Of a stretch of 57,012 bases of DNA, positions 25,243 through 39,081 are shown piece by piece; positions within the stretch are counted from its first letter, which is position 1; each line of letters opens with the position of its first letter. Under the pieces are notes generated by a model. That model searched no databases and was not told the DNA's origin. It saw only the letters and a program-made list of their open reading frames with translations. Source of the DNA: Onchocerca volvulus (lineage: Eukaryota > Nematoda > Chromadorea > Rhabditida > Onchocercidae); the NCBI GenBank assembly GCA_000499405.2, contig HG738139.1, positions 3,560,703 to 3,617,714 of the forward strand, read 5' to 3'. The position numbers were made by a program, and so were the translations under genes.

Positions 25243-26696
25243 CTGTTACTAATCTATTTTTGTAGTACTATTTTTTATGAATAATTATATTATTGCATTT
25301 TTCTTCAAATATATATATATATCAATTTCTTTTTCAATAATATTTAAGAAATTTTAGATATTCAAGGTATCTCTCTATCTAAAAGTTTCATTTTGATATC
25401 AAATGTTGTAAAATATTTTCAGTTTTTTCTTGTTTTTTTTATTTTATGAAGCATTTTTTACTTTTTATAATTCTTCTTTCATATATTTATATGAAGTTGT
25501 TTATTGCGGAGAAAAAATTGTAAATTCAAATTTTAGTTTTTTTTTTTCAAATTTATCAACAAATTTAGATATATTTTTATTGAATATACAAGCGAATAAT
25601 GCATTGAAAATTCTTATCAATATTATATCCAATTTCATGCAGAAATAATCTATCATAATCTTCTCCTTTCACGTACGATTGATATTTTATCATCATATAC
25701 GAATAATTCAACGAAAAAAATAACCGTAACAAATGAATTGAAAATTTTGTTAATATTAGGATAAAAAATAAAGAAGTTTATAATAAAGCTATCTTATAAA
25801 CCCATATGATAAATTATTAGCTATGAAATGTTTTTTTTTTTTTTTTTTTTTCGGATGGATGAGATTTTAGTAAAAATTTGCAAGTTTTATATATTACTAA
25901 TAATAACTCTTTTTTTTTGATTTTATTTTTACAATTTTCATAAAGTTTTTTTCCATAAATTTCAAATTTAAATGATTCTTATATAGTTCAATAAATATTT
26001 TAGGAAGGAATTTTTTCGTAATGACTAGGAGATGATATTTGCTATTGTGATTAAATTAATTTGAAATCAATTAGAAATTGCATATTTTTTGATGATGTCG
26101 TATTTTTATTAGTTTGATCTGTGCTTCTTTCTTCCAATGTAGTAAATATAACAAACTATATGATCTTTGTTGATCTTTTATTTTTCCATCTTAAAACATA
26201 ACATATTTTTCAAACCTATAACTATTATGTAATGTTTTGTTGTTAATTGCAGAATTGCGATACTCTTTTATCTGTTTGCGGTGATTTTAGTAATCATATC
26301 TTCTACTGATCGAACATTTTTTGGTATTACGACTTTCGGTGTTATCGAAAGGATTTTAAAAAGTTGAATATTCTTGAAATTTCATGAGTATGTTACGATT
26401 ATTATTTTCTTTTTTATCCAAACATTTTCTTTTTCGTAAGAAATTATCGATTAGTATATGATTTAAATTTGAATTTTACACTTCCATTAACAATACTATG
26501 AATTTCTATCACATTTCTCGAATTTTCCGTTAATATGAAAAATATAATCTAATTTGGGAGAAGAATGATAAAGTATTTTCGAAAAATATTTGTTAAAAAA
26601 GATTGAATAAGGTTTTGTTTAAGTTATGTATTTACCTAACATATATATTTTTTGTTTTTCGATTTAAAGAATCCTAAAATTTCGAAATTTTCAGCC

Positions 26697-29580
26697 ATGA
26701 TAGATGATAAAAATTCATTTGAGCGTATATTCGATGAGTGGCGTTCATTGAAAAATGAGTTCGATGACATTGAGGTTTGAAATTTTTTAAAATTTTTCTT
26801 CTACCATAATTAATGGGATTAATGTTGGGAAATTATTTTAAGAATAAATCGAAAAAAAAAATGTAGTCTCGTTCAAGATGTTTTTTTTCTTTTTTTGGAA
26901 ATAATAATGTAATTTAATTGTTGTGAGCTAAAAAATGTTTTTTTTAAAGTATATATTTATATTTCTTTATGCTATTTATATACTATCTGCTGATTTAAAT
27001 TGATACTAGATTAAGGTCAAGTTTAGATGAATTTTAAGTTTAACAATATTAGAATTAAAATCTTTAAAATTGGGTAAGTACCTTAAATGTTATTTTTTTA
27101 AATTTAAGTTTAGAAATTTGTAAGAAATTTTTGCAGGATCGTCATCGTATATATCTGGGCAAATTACAGGAAGTAACCAAATTACAAGAAGAATGTCAAA
27201 AAGCAGTGAAACATTGTCTGTATCGGTTATCCAAAGTAAACGAATCTTTGAGAAGGTTGTTTTCATTTATTCAATTAAATTGAAATCTGTTTTGTAAGTT
27301 TGAATTCATTTTTCTTTTTTTTAATAATTTTCAAATGTGATTCATTTTAAGATTAAAAGGTAAAGAACAACTTGGAAATGCCGAAAATTTGACAAAAATG
27401 AAGGAAGGCATTGCCGAATTGGAGAGGAAAGCACAAGATATGAAAGGGGAATTACCTGTGCAAAATAATGGGTAAGTAATAGAAATTCAGTAGGTATCTG
27501 AAGAAAATTTTGCATAATTTGCAATGCAATTTATGAATTGACTTTCTATAATACTGCTTGAAAATTATGCATTGTTAAGCAAATTGTTTCAGAAATGTAG
27601 CCACTGATCAACATTTACTTATAGATCTTCTAAAGAATTGTGAATTAGTTTTCTCTAAATCGAATTTAATTACAAAGTAAAAAGACATTCTTTATGATAG
27701 CAGTGATTAATGTAAAATGAATATTTGTTGAAATTTCAGATTATATTTATCGATTATTCTTGGTAGTAACTTAAATGTATCATTAATGAATAAAAATGAT
27801 CGTTATCGATATAAACAAGAATATGAAAAGTTCAAAGTTACCGTGAATTGTGCTCTACTCTTTCTTCTCTTTCTTGCTTTGATATTTACATCCAGGTTCA
27901 TTTTTTCTTTTTTTTTCTATTGAAAAAAAGCATCATTAAATGGTAGAAAAACTTGCTTCCTTCAATATGAAACATTTTAGATTCCATTCTTCTCTTATCA
28001 TCATTATATGATTAATAAAACAAAGTCATAACAATTTCTGTGATCATAATTTATTCAATAAATTAGTAGTTTTTCGGTATATCGCGAACTTTACATCTTT
28101 TGTATTTTAGAATTCTTGATTTCATAATAAATTTCGCGTTGGTCTGGTTTTATTGTACCTTAACAATACGTGAAGCGGTATTACGAATTAATGGATCAAG
28201 GTATCATTGTATTTCATTTTTTTTTTTGTTTTAAAGTTTTACACCATAAACATACAAATTCATAGAAATAAAACTATCCTAGTAATTTTATCATAATTTC
28301 AGAATTAAAGGCTGGTGGATAATGCATCATTATGTTTCTTGTGTGCTTTCTGGTATGACCGTAACATGGGGAGATGGTGAATGTTATCGAAGTATTCGGA
28401 CGCATTTTATCATATTTTGTTTTTATTTATCTTTTGTTCAGGTTCGTTAATGTGTTTGATTTATGAGTTTTTGTCAAACTATTGAGCAAAATTTTTGTCT
28501 TTCATATATTATTCTCTACAAAATGTAACGTTTTCATTTTCAGCTCCTGCAATGTCGTTATCAAACTGGATGTCTACGACGTTTGCATGCACTGGGACAG
28601 CGATATAGCATGGATATATCTGTCGGTAGGAAAAATTCCATACCTTAGAAATATCGAGAAGTTATGAGTCAAGTATTACCTGAATGAGAATAGTAGATTT
28701 ATTTTTGCAATGCGTTTCAATATACTCAAGCATAGGCTTAAATAAGAAATAAAACAGCGGTTATATTGATAAATAAAAAAATGTCATGACAGTTTAACCG
28801 CAGTACGCCTAAATAAAATATCTCAATGCATGATGACATTTTTTAAACATTCACTCCATTAAATAACAGTTTGAGAGACATCGAGAAGTTCTCTTTCTGT
28901 AAATGGATTGAAAAGAAATCTCACGAATGTACTGATCGGAAGGATAACCTGTCATGATGGAAGAAAATTATTAAAAAAAATTTTCGTTTAAATTACTGCC
29001 TAAATTATTTTTTATTTTTTATATCACTTCTTATTTCAGAGGGATTTAGCAGTTGGATGTTCAAAGGACTAACTTTCTTAATACCCTTCCTTGTGTCAAA
29101 TTATATTTTTCAATTCTACACTTCTTATAAATTGTATCACTTATCAAAAGAATCAATTTGTATTAATCAGTGGCAGGTAATTTTTTTCCTGATTATTTTT
29201 TTTCAGTCGAAATTTGATTATCAATTATCACAATCAAAAAATTCGACCACATTTTTGTTGGTTGGCTTAGCAAATGATCAAATAAATTTGAAATTAAAAC
29301 CAAACGTGAAAAATATATTTAGGATTGGGAATGTGGAAAAAAAAAATAAAAATTCGACGTACTTTATTTTTAATCTTAATTCTTAATATTTTTTCACGAA
29401 ATAAATTATCTCACATTACAGGTTCCAATTCTTTCTTATGGATTCTTTATAGTAGCTTGCTGCAATATGTCTACATTGCTTTCTGTCATTATAAATAAAT
29501 GGACGGAAGGTCAACAGACAAGCACTTTAGCAGCACTTCGATCCAAATATCGTTCAAACTCACCCGTTGAAAAGGATTGA
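26697..29580 (+). CDS. TMEM120: TMEM120 family transmembrane protein
   Basis: Nine exons: 26697-26774, 27137-27255, 27352-27471, 27740-27895, 28111-28200, 28303-28441, 28544-28625, 29040-29176 and 29422-29580 (1080 bases, 359 aa). The N-terminal third is a charged coiled coil ([21 protein letters not shown]-type segments). It is followed by the family blocks [89 protein letters not shown] and [22 protein letters not shown]120 proteins are six-helix membrane proteins of the nuclear envelope and ER with a fold resembling the fatty-acid elongase ELOVL. TMEM120A has been linked to adipogenesis and debated as a mechanosensitive channel, and it binds coenzyme A. The ATG follows TTTTCAG by two bases, an ideal spliced-leader site. 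The C terminus is a short polar tail ([12 protein letters not shown]). Confidence 0.96.
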
Positions 29581-31291
29581 AACCAAAGATTCAATATCCA
29601 CAAACTTTTTTAAAGGGAACTTTGTAATGTCACAATTTACCTTTATTTTTATTTTTTATAAAAATCAAAAAATTTCAATGAGATTTTTGAGATAATGCGA
29701 AAAGTTTGAAGCAACAAATAAGATTTACACGGTCTTATTTGAACTATTTGAAAAGTTAAGGCATTATCTTTTTAGAGATAATAATTGTTGCAATTTAACA
29801 TGGCAGATTTTTAATTTCTCGAAAATTCAAATGATTATTCAACCGATCTACTGGATTGTATTGATTATTTCGAGTTGATAAGTTGGAATATTCAAACAAA
29901 AGCGATAGTTGTCGTGCAAATAAATTTAGAGCATGTCAAATATGCATAGAATAGTTGTTCATCAATTTACATTAATAGACTTTTCTTTCTATAAATTTGT
30001 AACGATATTTATATTAGATTCAATCAAAACTATCCTTTGTTTGATTTTAAAATTGTCATTTGAATTAATGTTCTATTAATCATAAAGTTTTAGTTCATTA
30101 TTTAAGTTCTTTGCAATGATTGCTTTGTTACTTAAAATGATGTGATTAGCAGTTACCGGTTTAGTGTTTATTTTTTCTGTAATTTTCCTAATAGATGGAT
30201 AATATTTTTGAAAAAATTTAAATCATTCAAAATTTCAATTTCTTTTCTTTGTTTATTATTTAAATTTCTGGTTTTTTTTTTCTTGTGTTATAACAAAAAG
30301 AAGAGATTCAACAATTCTTCAAACATCTATTTATAGAAATGATTTAATTTTATTTTTAGAAAAAGGAATGAGAAATTTCAAGTTGAAAATAGAAAAATAT
30401 TTCGTCAAAAGATTCGTTGTATGCAGTTATTCATTTAAAGTAATTGAAATAAAACTAATGAAGAATAGTTGGAAAAATCAAAAAAATTTTGAATTTTTCA
30501 TCCAATTATAAAAATTTATTTCGAATTTTCTGGCATTTCTTTTTTTCTCTCTCTCTCTCTTCTTTTTGCACAACATTATAAATATATTTGCATTTTCAGG
30601 TACAAAAATGGAAAATATACATCAGGCATAGGTTTGATCTATGTTTAATCTCATAATTCGTACACTTATAGCGGGCAATTAATGTTTTAAATGTTTTACC
30701 TAAATAATAATATCATTTTAATTTTCTGGTAATATTCTTTTCACAAATTTCTCACTTTGTTTGTAAATTGTCAAGTTTTGACAAATTAAAGTTTAAGAAT
30801 TATGAATTTTCCATATTTGCAAAAATAATTCCGTCTTAATTAGAAGATAATGCATAGATATTATTTTCAACAATTAATCTTTAAATATTGAAAGTTGTTT
30901 TTTCTTTTTTACAGCTCTATAATTTCTTTAGCATAGTATCGAATAAATTCCGTTCGGAAATTAAAATAAGAGAAGAAATGTTAGCGTCTTTTTTTTTTTT
31001 TTTAAATTTCAATTTCATTGTCATTAAACTCTGTTAATGACGATTGATTGATTGATATATTTAATTTTTGCTAAATTGTATGTTGACATTTAAAACTTTC
31101 CAGTGAATTTTCGACTATTTTACGATATATTTCTATACTTTGCAAACATTACTTCTTTTTTTGTTTGTATATTAAAATGAATTCTTCAAATTTTTAATTT
31201 TCTTTTTCCCAATGTCAGAAATGATTCATTCTTCATTATTCATTGCAAGTCCTATTATTTTATCAGGTGGTAAAATCGATGGTAATATTTA

Positions 31292-31326
<35 letters not shown>

Positions 31327-33066
31327 AAATGAATCCGGAATCTGACTGAAGTAAGAAAATATCAATCAATTTATTTCTTCTATCATTCTACTCTTTTGAT
31401 GGTATAATCATCCTATCAGTCTCCTTATGATATGATGATAATTTAAGAAAAAGGACAAAATAAAACTATGATAAAAGCACATCGTTTAAAGAATTTTCTA
31501 ATTTTAATTGTTTTTATGATTACATACCTTTGATCAGTTCTTTTTTTTTTTATTGACAGGAATTTATCGCAGTATTTTAATGTTTCAATTTTATCGGTTA
31601 TATTGAATGATTCGATCTTATATTTTACATGTGTAATATATCATTTTATTTAGATAAATTTTCAGATTTTTTCGCATATCATACTTCATTCAAATTTTGT
31701 TCCATCACTTCAACTATCATAAATTAAATATAATTAATTGCTTTTTAAATGCACTCTTATCCTTCCTCACTTCTGATTTTTTTTAATTAATTTAGATACA
31801 AATATGTATTATGTGTTCAATTTCGAAAATTTACATCCTTTAGAAAGAGCTATTAAACGTTTTTAGAAAAAAAGTAAAAAAAAAAAAATGGAAAAAAGAG
31901 TTTGAAAAATACCGGAATTCTCAAAAAAAAAAAAAAAGGAAAAAACACTGAAATTTTTTTCATGTATGATGTGACAAAATTCAATATTCCTATCAATCAG
32001 TCAATTTAATTTTGCGTAAAATTTTTGTTAAATTTTCCTTCAAATACACTTTATAACTTTTTCGTAATCCTACTAACACCCTGACATTTTTCAAATTTTT
32101 GGCATTTGGCAACATTTTCATTACTCTTAAATACTGAATGTTAGTAACGATAATAATATAAACAATTAATCCTGTCTAGCAAATTCTTCTATTTTGTTAA
32201 CAAAAAAAAAAAAAAAGGAATTCTAAAATTCTTTACAGCAGAAAAGAGATTTCCTAAAAAAAGGCTGAGAGAAAAATCTCTAAAAAAAAATCAAAAAAGT
32301 ATCAGACTTGAAAAAAAAAAGTATTGGCTTAAAAGTGCAATTACATTAGCTATTATCGATTTTCATTTTATTATTTTTTTGGTGAATTAAACAAATTTCT
32401 TATGAATATCACAAGTAAAATAAATCGTCGGAATTAAATTAAATTTAAATATATGTTTATGGAATGTGCAAAAGAATTAATGGATCTTTCACTAATTAAA
32501 TTAATTAATTTTCCCAACAAAATTCGAATCAATTTTTTGTATATTTATAATCCTTACAAAAATAAACGTAAAATTCATGACACTTGTAAATATATTATAA
32601 ATTAGAATCTATGCTGCTTTAAAAATCATAGAAAAATTTCTATGTAGAGAGAAATTCCTTTATTTTTTCCTTGACGAATTAGAAAAGGAAACAGTTATTT
32701 TTATTCATTATTATCATTATTATTACTTCTGTACACAGTCTAATTAACTTCCTCCTATACATAGTCTAATTAATTAATTAAACGAATAACCTATAACATA
32801 TACAGGAAGCAATATTTCTTACTGGAATAATTAATAAAACTGTACACAAAAATACATAAATTAATTACCAATTAAATATATGCAGTCATAATGTATATGT
32901 ATAGAGCAATTTCGATAATAATAATTTAAAAGCATAGATTTTGCACATGCCATCCATTTGATTATTCCAATAAAAAATATTATTTTATATACATTAGAAA
33001 ATAATTATTTTCTGTTTCTTTCTTCTTCAAATATAAATTTTCAACTTTTTTTTTTTTTTTCTTACT
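29581..33066. other. Convergent intergenic region (3' ends of TMEM120 and pdhk-2)
   Basis: About 3.5 kb of very AT-rich sequence between convergent genes. It contains many A or T homopolymers (for example A30 at 31293-31322), but I found no open frame with domain similarity, no tRNA-like structure and no transposon signature. The two 3' UTRs must lie at its ends. Confidence 0.55.
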
Positions 33067-36000
33067 TTAGCATAATGGCTGAGAAACAGTGGGCGAAGAA
33101 GATGAGTTATTTCGTGATGATGTACTGTAACTCGGGATTGATTCGTTCGTTTTGAACGGTATTGCCTGGAATTTTCCTTTTTCAAGAAATTTGAAATACA
33201 ATTAAATATGAGAAACTCAGGATGTTGCAAGCGATTGTCCTTTAAAATAGTAATTGGTTTTCATCCACAGATGTGTGCTTATTTAGTTTAAATTTTATTA
33301 AGTTATAGAAAAATAAGAAAAGAGAGAAACATATGCTTACTTTAATATACAGGAATGCATCAGTTCCATAGCCTTCCATTGAAATAACTATTAAATCTCC
33401 GTGGAAATAGCGGGCATATAATCGAGATAAAGGAAGGCCATAACCATATCCTGCCTTCAACAATCAAATTTGAACAAAGAAAAACGAAAATCTTAAAATT
33501 ATCCCACGAAGTACCAAAATACTGGAAATTTAAGACCAATCAAGGTATCAGTAATTTTACCAATGCTGCATTATGACCAATTGTTTCTGGTAGTGATGCG
33601 GTAGTGTAGCTGTATCGGAATAAGTGATCCATCATTTTTCGCGAAATGCCAGTACCGTTGTCACTCACCTAAAAATTCAAACTTTCTACAAAGCTCCAAA
33701 TGATTGAATTTTAAATTCCTACCATACTTGAAAATCCTGAAATTTCATAAATTTCAATGCTTCGTAGAGTTTTTTCCGGCGCCAATATAGCTTACTTGGA
33801 AAATTATTTCAGTTTTAGTAGTTTTCTGAAAAATATATTTTTGAAATTGATCATTTAATTACCCTAATAGACAGATCCTCTTTGCCCAATGTTGCCAGTA
33901 CTTGAATTGGAGGAAGTTTCTCAAACTCACCGTAACGATCAATGGTAGCACGCATCGAATTCTGCAAAACTTTGAGCTTTCTACTTTTTTGCCATATTTT
34001 TCAATAAAATTTAGTAAAAATTTTCAATTAACAGATAATTTGAAAGAATAAATTAATACCTTGAATAATTCAAACATAATTTGATACAAATGTGATGGTA
34101 TGGCTGCGATAGCTATTGGATATCCAGGTGTAACCGAATTATAAGAATTAAATTGTAATTTAGGCGTATCACAATAAATTCTTAAATAACAACAGATAAG
34201 TTTACAATCGACAAAATTTTTTTATAAAATTTAGTGAAAATTTGTAATTAAAAGATAATTTGAATAAATCAATCAACATCTTGAATAATTCAAACATGAT
34301 CTGATTTGATTCGATAGTATGATATTATTTATTACTTCAAATATCATAATGCAATGCAGCATTTTACTTCCATTACCATAATTCATAATTCATGGTTATA
34401 CAGCACTGCATTATGATATTTGAAATAATAAATAATTTAAAAATCATAATAATATTTCTTAAAAAATAGCAAAACTGAAATTTCTTTAATATTACTACTA
34501 ACCCATCACATACAAATCGAGCACTTTCATAGGCGTCTAAAATAACTGCTGCTACATCACATGCTGGATCAATACAACCTATATGTCGAGGACTTTCCGG
34601 AAGTAATGCTCCAAAAATTGTCACTGAAATTGAAATAAATATTTTCTTAAAATTAAGATATCAATTACTTCGAATTTTCAAGTTAAGAGTTCAAATTCTA
34701 ATTTGATTTTGATACATTTAATTCACACCCATTTATTATGATACATAAGTTAATGAATTAAAATTTCCAAAAATATTCAAAACAAAATAAAGGCTAATAT
34801 TTGAGTTTTAACAGAGAGGATTATGAGAATTGCAATATATCAAATAAATAGGAGTGAATAAATGAATAAACAAATAAAAATGAATAAATACATAAAATAA
34901 ATAAATATATATATGTATTTATTCTATATATATATACATATTATTATTTATTATTATTATTATTAACTATATATATATATATATATTGAAAGATGATTTC
35001 ATTAAGAATTAATGGATTGGGAAAACAGTTGCGAATTTATATATATATATATCATAAATGATGTTACTGCAAATTAAATATTAGCTTAAACTTTTTAAAT
35101 TGTTATAAATCGAGGAAACAACTAACAATGCTGATGCTGCATGATTCGTATAGATATAACTTTAAAATAAAGTCGATCCAACAGATATTGAATTCTGTTA
35201 TTTAATGCTATATTTATGCCATGCTTTTGTTTTAATTGATTAAAAACTTCGGCCATTTTTTCGATGAAATTTTCGTGCCGTAACGTTACTTTTCCCAAAT
35301 TTTCGTTAAATCTACAATCCTATTGAATTAACTAATTTAATTAGCTGCAAGTTACAATTTAAGAAAAAGGTTCAAGTAACTATCAAATAGAAAGGTGTAA
35401 AAATTAAGTTTCAGGCTTTTCACTTTAGTTTTAAGATAACTTTGAGACGATAAAATGAAATAAAGAAATGAACTTACGAAGTGATAATTTCATTCGTTGG
35501 CTCACTATTTTCAAATGGCAACAACTCTTCAAAACTTTGACAATACAATCTATGTATTTCAACAGTAGAAGGTAATTCAGGTAAATGTTGAAGTAATGAA
35601 TCAATCTCCTGGAAAAAATTTTTTCATCTTAGCAATTGAAATATATTTATGAAATCAACAATTCTTACTTTTTTTCTCTCTCTCTCTCTCTTTATATATA
35701 TGTACATAATTAAGGTTTGAAAAATTTCTTATCAGAAAACATCTTAACACTCTGTTTTTCGATCAAACAAATTAGTGTTCATAATAATTTAATAACATAT
35801 GAATCTGATGACGAAATTTGACGGTTAACACTTTGAAAACTGATTCAGGACGTTGTTTTGTTGTTGTTTATGTATATGGCTTGGTAGTTTATTTTGGAGA
35901 ATATTTGAACAATTTTAGTAGGCTATGGTTGTTTAAGCCTAGATTATATATACATAAATACATATAAAGCAAATCAAAATATAAATATATTTACACATTT

Positions 36001-36552
36001 ATCAAAATTATCAATCCAGGAATGTTTAAATGCTGTTATTATTCTTTTATCTCTCTTGGAATCTTATAAAATCTGGCTTATTAATGTATTATATTTTCAA
36101 ATATTAGAATTTTGCAACTTTATATGATGGAATCGTTACAATTATGCAATTTTTCAAAGTAATCAAAATAACCTCAGTGTATCATATTCTTATCTCCAGT
36201 ATTCGGAATTATTATTTCACGTAACTCTATGAATTACAAAACTAATCATACACATGAATTTTAATTCAGTAATTTTACATTGTCAAAATTATTATTTTAT
36301 ATAACTATCGAGTAGTAAACAAAAATTAGAAAAAAAAAAGATAAATAATAATTTTACCTTTGTAATATTGGCTAAACGAACAAGAAGTTCTTTTTGCAAA
36401 AATTTAAATGATAGCTCGACCGTTCCGACGCGTCCAAAAGTCAAATACATTTGTAGTGAAATTGGTTGTGGACGAAAACGTTCATAATATTTCAATCTTT
36501 CCAAAAATATATGATTTCTAAATTGTTGCAATAAAAGCCTTGGCAGGCGCAT
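33067..36552 (-). CDS. pdhk-2: Pyruvate dehydrogenase (acetyl-transferring) kinase, mitochondrial
   Basis: Nine exons on the minus strand: 36358-36552, 35478-35608, 35127-35311, 34503-34623, 34060-34180, 33863-33961, 33561-33668, 33341-33454 and 33067-33165 (1173 bases, 390 aa). This is a GHKL-fold protein kinase that phosphorylates the E1-alpha subunit of pyruvate dehydrogenase and so lowers entry of carbon into the TCA cycle. The N-terminal helical domain includes [16 protein letters not shown] and [10 protein letters not shown]. The ATP site shows the N-box [17 protein letters not shown] (His241, Glu248, Asn252), the G1 box SDNGTG (287-291), and the G2 box [20 protein letters not shown], then GTDAFLYIK. 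The Ser-rich last exon ([14 protein letters not shown]) is assigned by phase. The start ATG has TCTTTAG nine bases upstream, usable as a spliced-leader or cis acceptor (see 39024-39081). Intron 3 holds TA repeats at about 34908-35055. Confidence 0.95.
34905..35054. repeat. TA/ATT-rich repeats in a pdhk-2 intron
   Basis: Several alternating TA tracts (about 34920-34942, 34969-34986 and 35038-35053) surround an ATT run. All lie in the intron between exons 3 and 4 of the kinase gene. Confidence 0.8.
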
Positions 36553-38780
36553 TTTGATATCCTAAAGAGAAAAACTGAAATTAGCACAAATGTTTTCAAT
36601 CGATAAATAATCGATGGTGATATATAACAAGCAATGACATCAATGAAATTCTTTTAAAATGCATCATTTATTATCCCTTCCCTCATCTCTTTTCTTTCAT
36701 TTCAAAAATGTTTTGCATTTTTGTGAAACAAATTGAAAATTTTTTGAAAATAAAATTTTTTTTTGCAAAAAATTTAATTGAAATTAATTAGAATCAACCA
36801 AATAAATTCTAAATTCTACTTCGTAGTGTATAAATGCAACAACAATGTATACATCAATTTACATTCAATTAATTGGTAGGAAAAAAATTTAGAAATTAAA
36901 AAATTTTTCATTCGCAATATTCTTTTCATGTATAGCATTTGGCATAATTTATAATAATAGCTCAATTAATTCGAATTTAGAGATAATTTATCAGTAATTT
37001 AAATACATATGATAGAGATAAGCAACGAAAAAAATGAAACTTGAAAACTTGAAATTTTAAATCGACATTGTTATTATTGAAAATTTGAAATCCTAAGAAT
37101 CAGAATTAAATTTAAATAAAAGAAATATTATCGTTTTTAGAAAACAATAACAATCATTAAATGATATTGATTTTGTCCTTCATTATTGTTTATTCGTTTA
37201 ATATAGAGAAAAAAACATGTATTTTAAATAAATTATTCATAGCACTTATAATTAGCATCACAAACATTAATTACAATTATTTAAGAGAATTCAGACATAA
37301 AAGATTAAAATGTGAAAATCTAAAATTAAAACTAAAATTAAAGCCATAAAGCAAATATTTTCTCATTTTTGAGAAAAACAAAATATAAGGATAGATGGAA
37401 ATTCCTAATATACTTTATCAAATTCAATTTTCCATTTTTCATTATAAGTAATCAAGATTTGATCAATAAGGCTATTATTTTAAATAAATAGAAAATGAAT
37501 AATATCCCAATAATAGGAATAATATTCATTCTGAAGTCTTGTAATTAGCATATTTCAAATATTCTAATAAGTCAAAGAAAGAATATTTCAAATTAGCAAG
37601 GATATTTATTGTATTTTTCTAACAATATACAATATTTACATACGAATATAATTTGAATGCAGAAGAATACCTAAATATTCTCGATGAATTTATCGAATAA
37701 AATGAAATAATTTTTTTATAAATTACTTCTAAAGTATAATTTATAAAAAACAAAACAAAAACACAACAAAAAATAAGAACTTAAAAAAAGAAAATTTTTC
37801 TTTAATTTAAAAATCCGCAGGATAAAGTAAGATTACTTTAAGGATGGAAGAATAAAATAAGCCTTTGTATCTTTACTACACAAAATTTAAAGCAAAATTA
37901 TTTCGATTTTTTATATACAGAAGAATAGTGAAGGATTATTTTTTAAACACGAAAGCATAAAAGTGAAACTAAAAGAGTAAAGAACGAAAACTGAAGAATA
38001 AAAATTGAGAGTAATGAAAACTAAAAGTGCATCATCGTTCAGAGAAAACATATTTCAAATGTTTGAGAGGCAAAATAATTCGTAAATAACGAAATGAACT
38101 ATGTGAAAATTTACATGTTGATATAAATTAATGGGCTGTAATATGATTAAAGTTAATTAAAAATTTCGAATATAATTCAAAATAGGATTTTGGAATTTTC
38201 ATTTCATTACTATTCCTATATCAAATGAATTTGGTCCAATCTTTTTTTTTTCTTTTTTTTTTTTATTGAGCTATGGGTTAGAATAGAAGTTTGACTTTGA
38301 TTATTATTGTTAGAAAGGTGATGTATGAAAATGCTGTAAACAATGAAATAAGAGAATTTAAAGAATGCATAGGAAAAATTTGAAAATGAGAGAGAAACGA
38401 GTGAATTGCCGAATTGCTTAATTTTAACAGAATAAACAAATGAAAATGAAAAACAAGTAAAATAACGATGAGAGTAAAGAATTAACATAACTTAGAATGA
38501 TTGTAGAAAATAATTTCCTGAAGATTCAAATTTTACAAATAGAAGAGAAATGAAATCTTTCTCAAACACACTTGAGTAAAATCTTTCGCAAAAAATATCA
38601 ATAAAAAGGGAAGAAATACTTATGGGAATTTCTTTGGTCGGAAAACAACTGCTTTCAAATCTAAAAAAGTAATTGTCGGTTGAAAGCTTTTTTTCTAATC
38701 GATTTCAAATAAAATAGAATTCTCTTTTATGCTTGAGCTAAAAGCTTTGAATTTTAATTTAATTCTTGAACAATAGAAAC

Positions 38781-38870
38781 GAAAATTTCAACTTAAAAAT
38801 TTCAGCTTAAAATTTTCAGCTTAAGTTTTTCAACTTAAAAATTTCGGCTTAATGAATTTTAGCTTATGTT
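38781..38870 (+). repeat. Minisatellite, unit about 14-15 bases, about six copies
   Basis: Units such as AAAATTTCAACTTA, AAAATTTCAGCTTA and AAATTTTCAGCTTA follow each other with substitutions, ending near TTTTAGCTTATG. Confidence 0.8.
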
Positions 38871-39023
38871 TTTCTGAAATTCATCTGAAAATTGGAAAAT
38901 TTTAAGAGGTAAAAGGTAAAAGATTAAGAAGGAAGGAATATAATGTAAAGATAGTTTTATCGATCTAGATTTCAGAAAAAGAGCTCCTAGTATCGGCTTT
39001 AATCTCGGGATTTTCTGACTCAC

Positions 39024-39081
39024 CTTCGGAGTTATCATTTAAGAGACGTGAACTATGCACTTTGACCTTTGGCGTATTTGG
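39024..39081 (-). other. Candidate upstream (5') exon of pdhk-2
   Basis: On the minus strand, TTTTTCAG precedes a 58-base segment ending ATG ATA ACT CCG AAG followed by a consensus donor GTGAGT. Spliced to the acceptor TCTTTAG at the pdhk-2 first exon (36561), the frame runs M-I-T-P-K-D-I-K straight into the MRLPRLLL start, adding eight residues. Alternatively, reading through the donor gives a 38-codon frame to a TAG at 38965. The phase fit is suggestive but unproven. It could also be a spliced 5' UTR exon or belong to an unseen gene. Confidence 0.35.

Larger units (their letters stand above)
21518..26696. other. Long AT-rich intergenic region
   Basis: About 5.2 kb between two plus-strand genes. 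It contains an ATT trinucleotide run (23292-23377), a T39 run (23536-23574), a nested hairpin (25196-25242) and a T22 run at about 25831-25852. Long open frames are Phe/Ile/Tyr/Asn-rich with no domain signal. The SLC6 3' UTR probably occupies the first few hundred bases. I see no gene. Confidence 0.55.
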
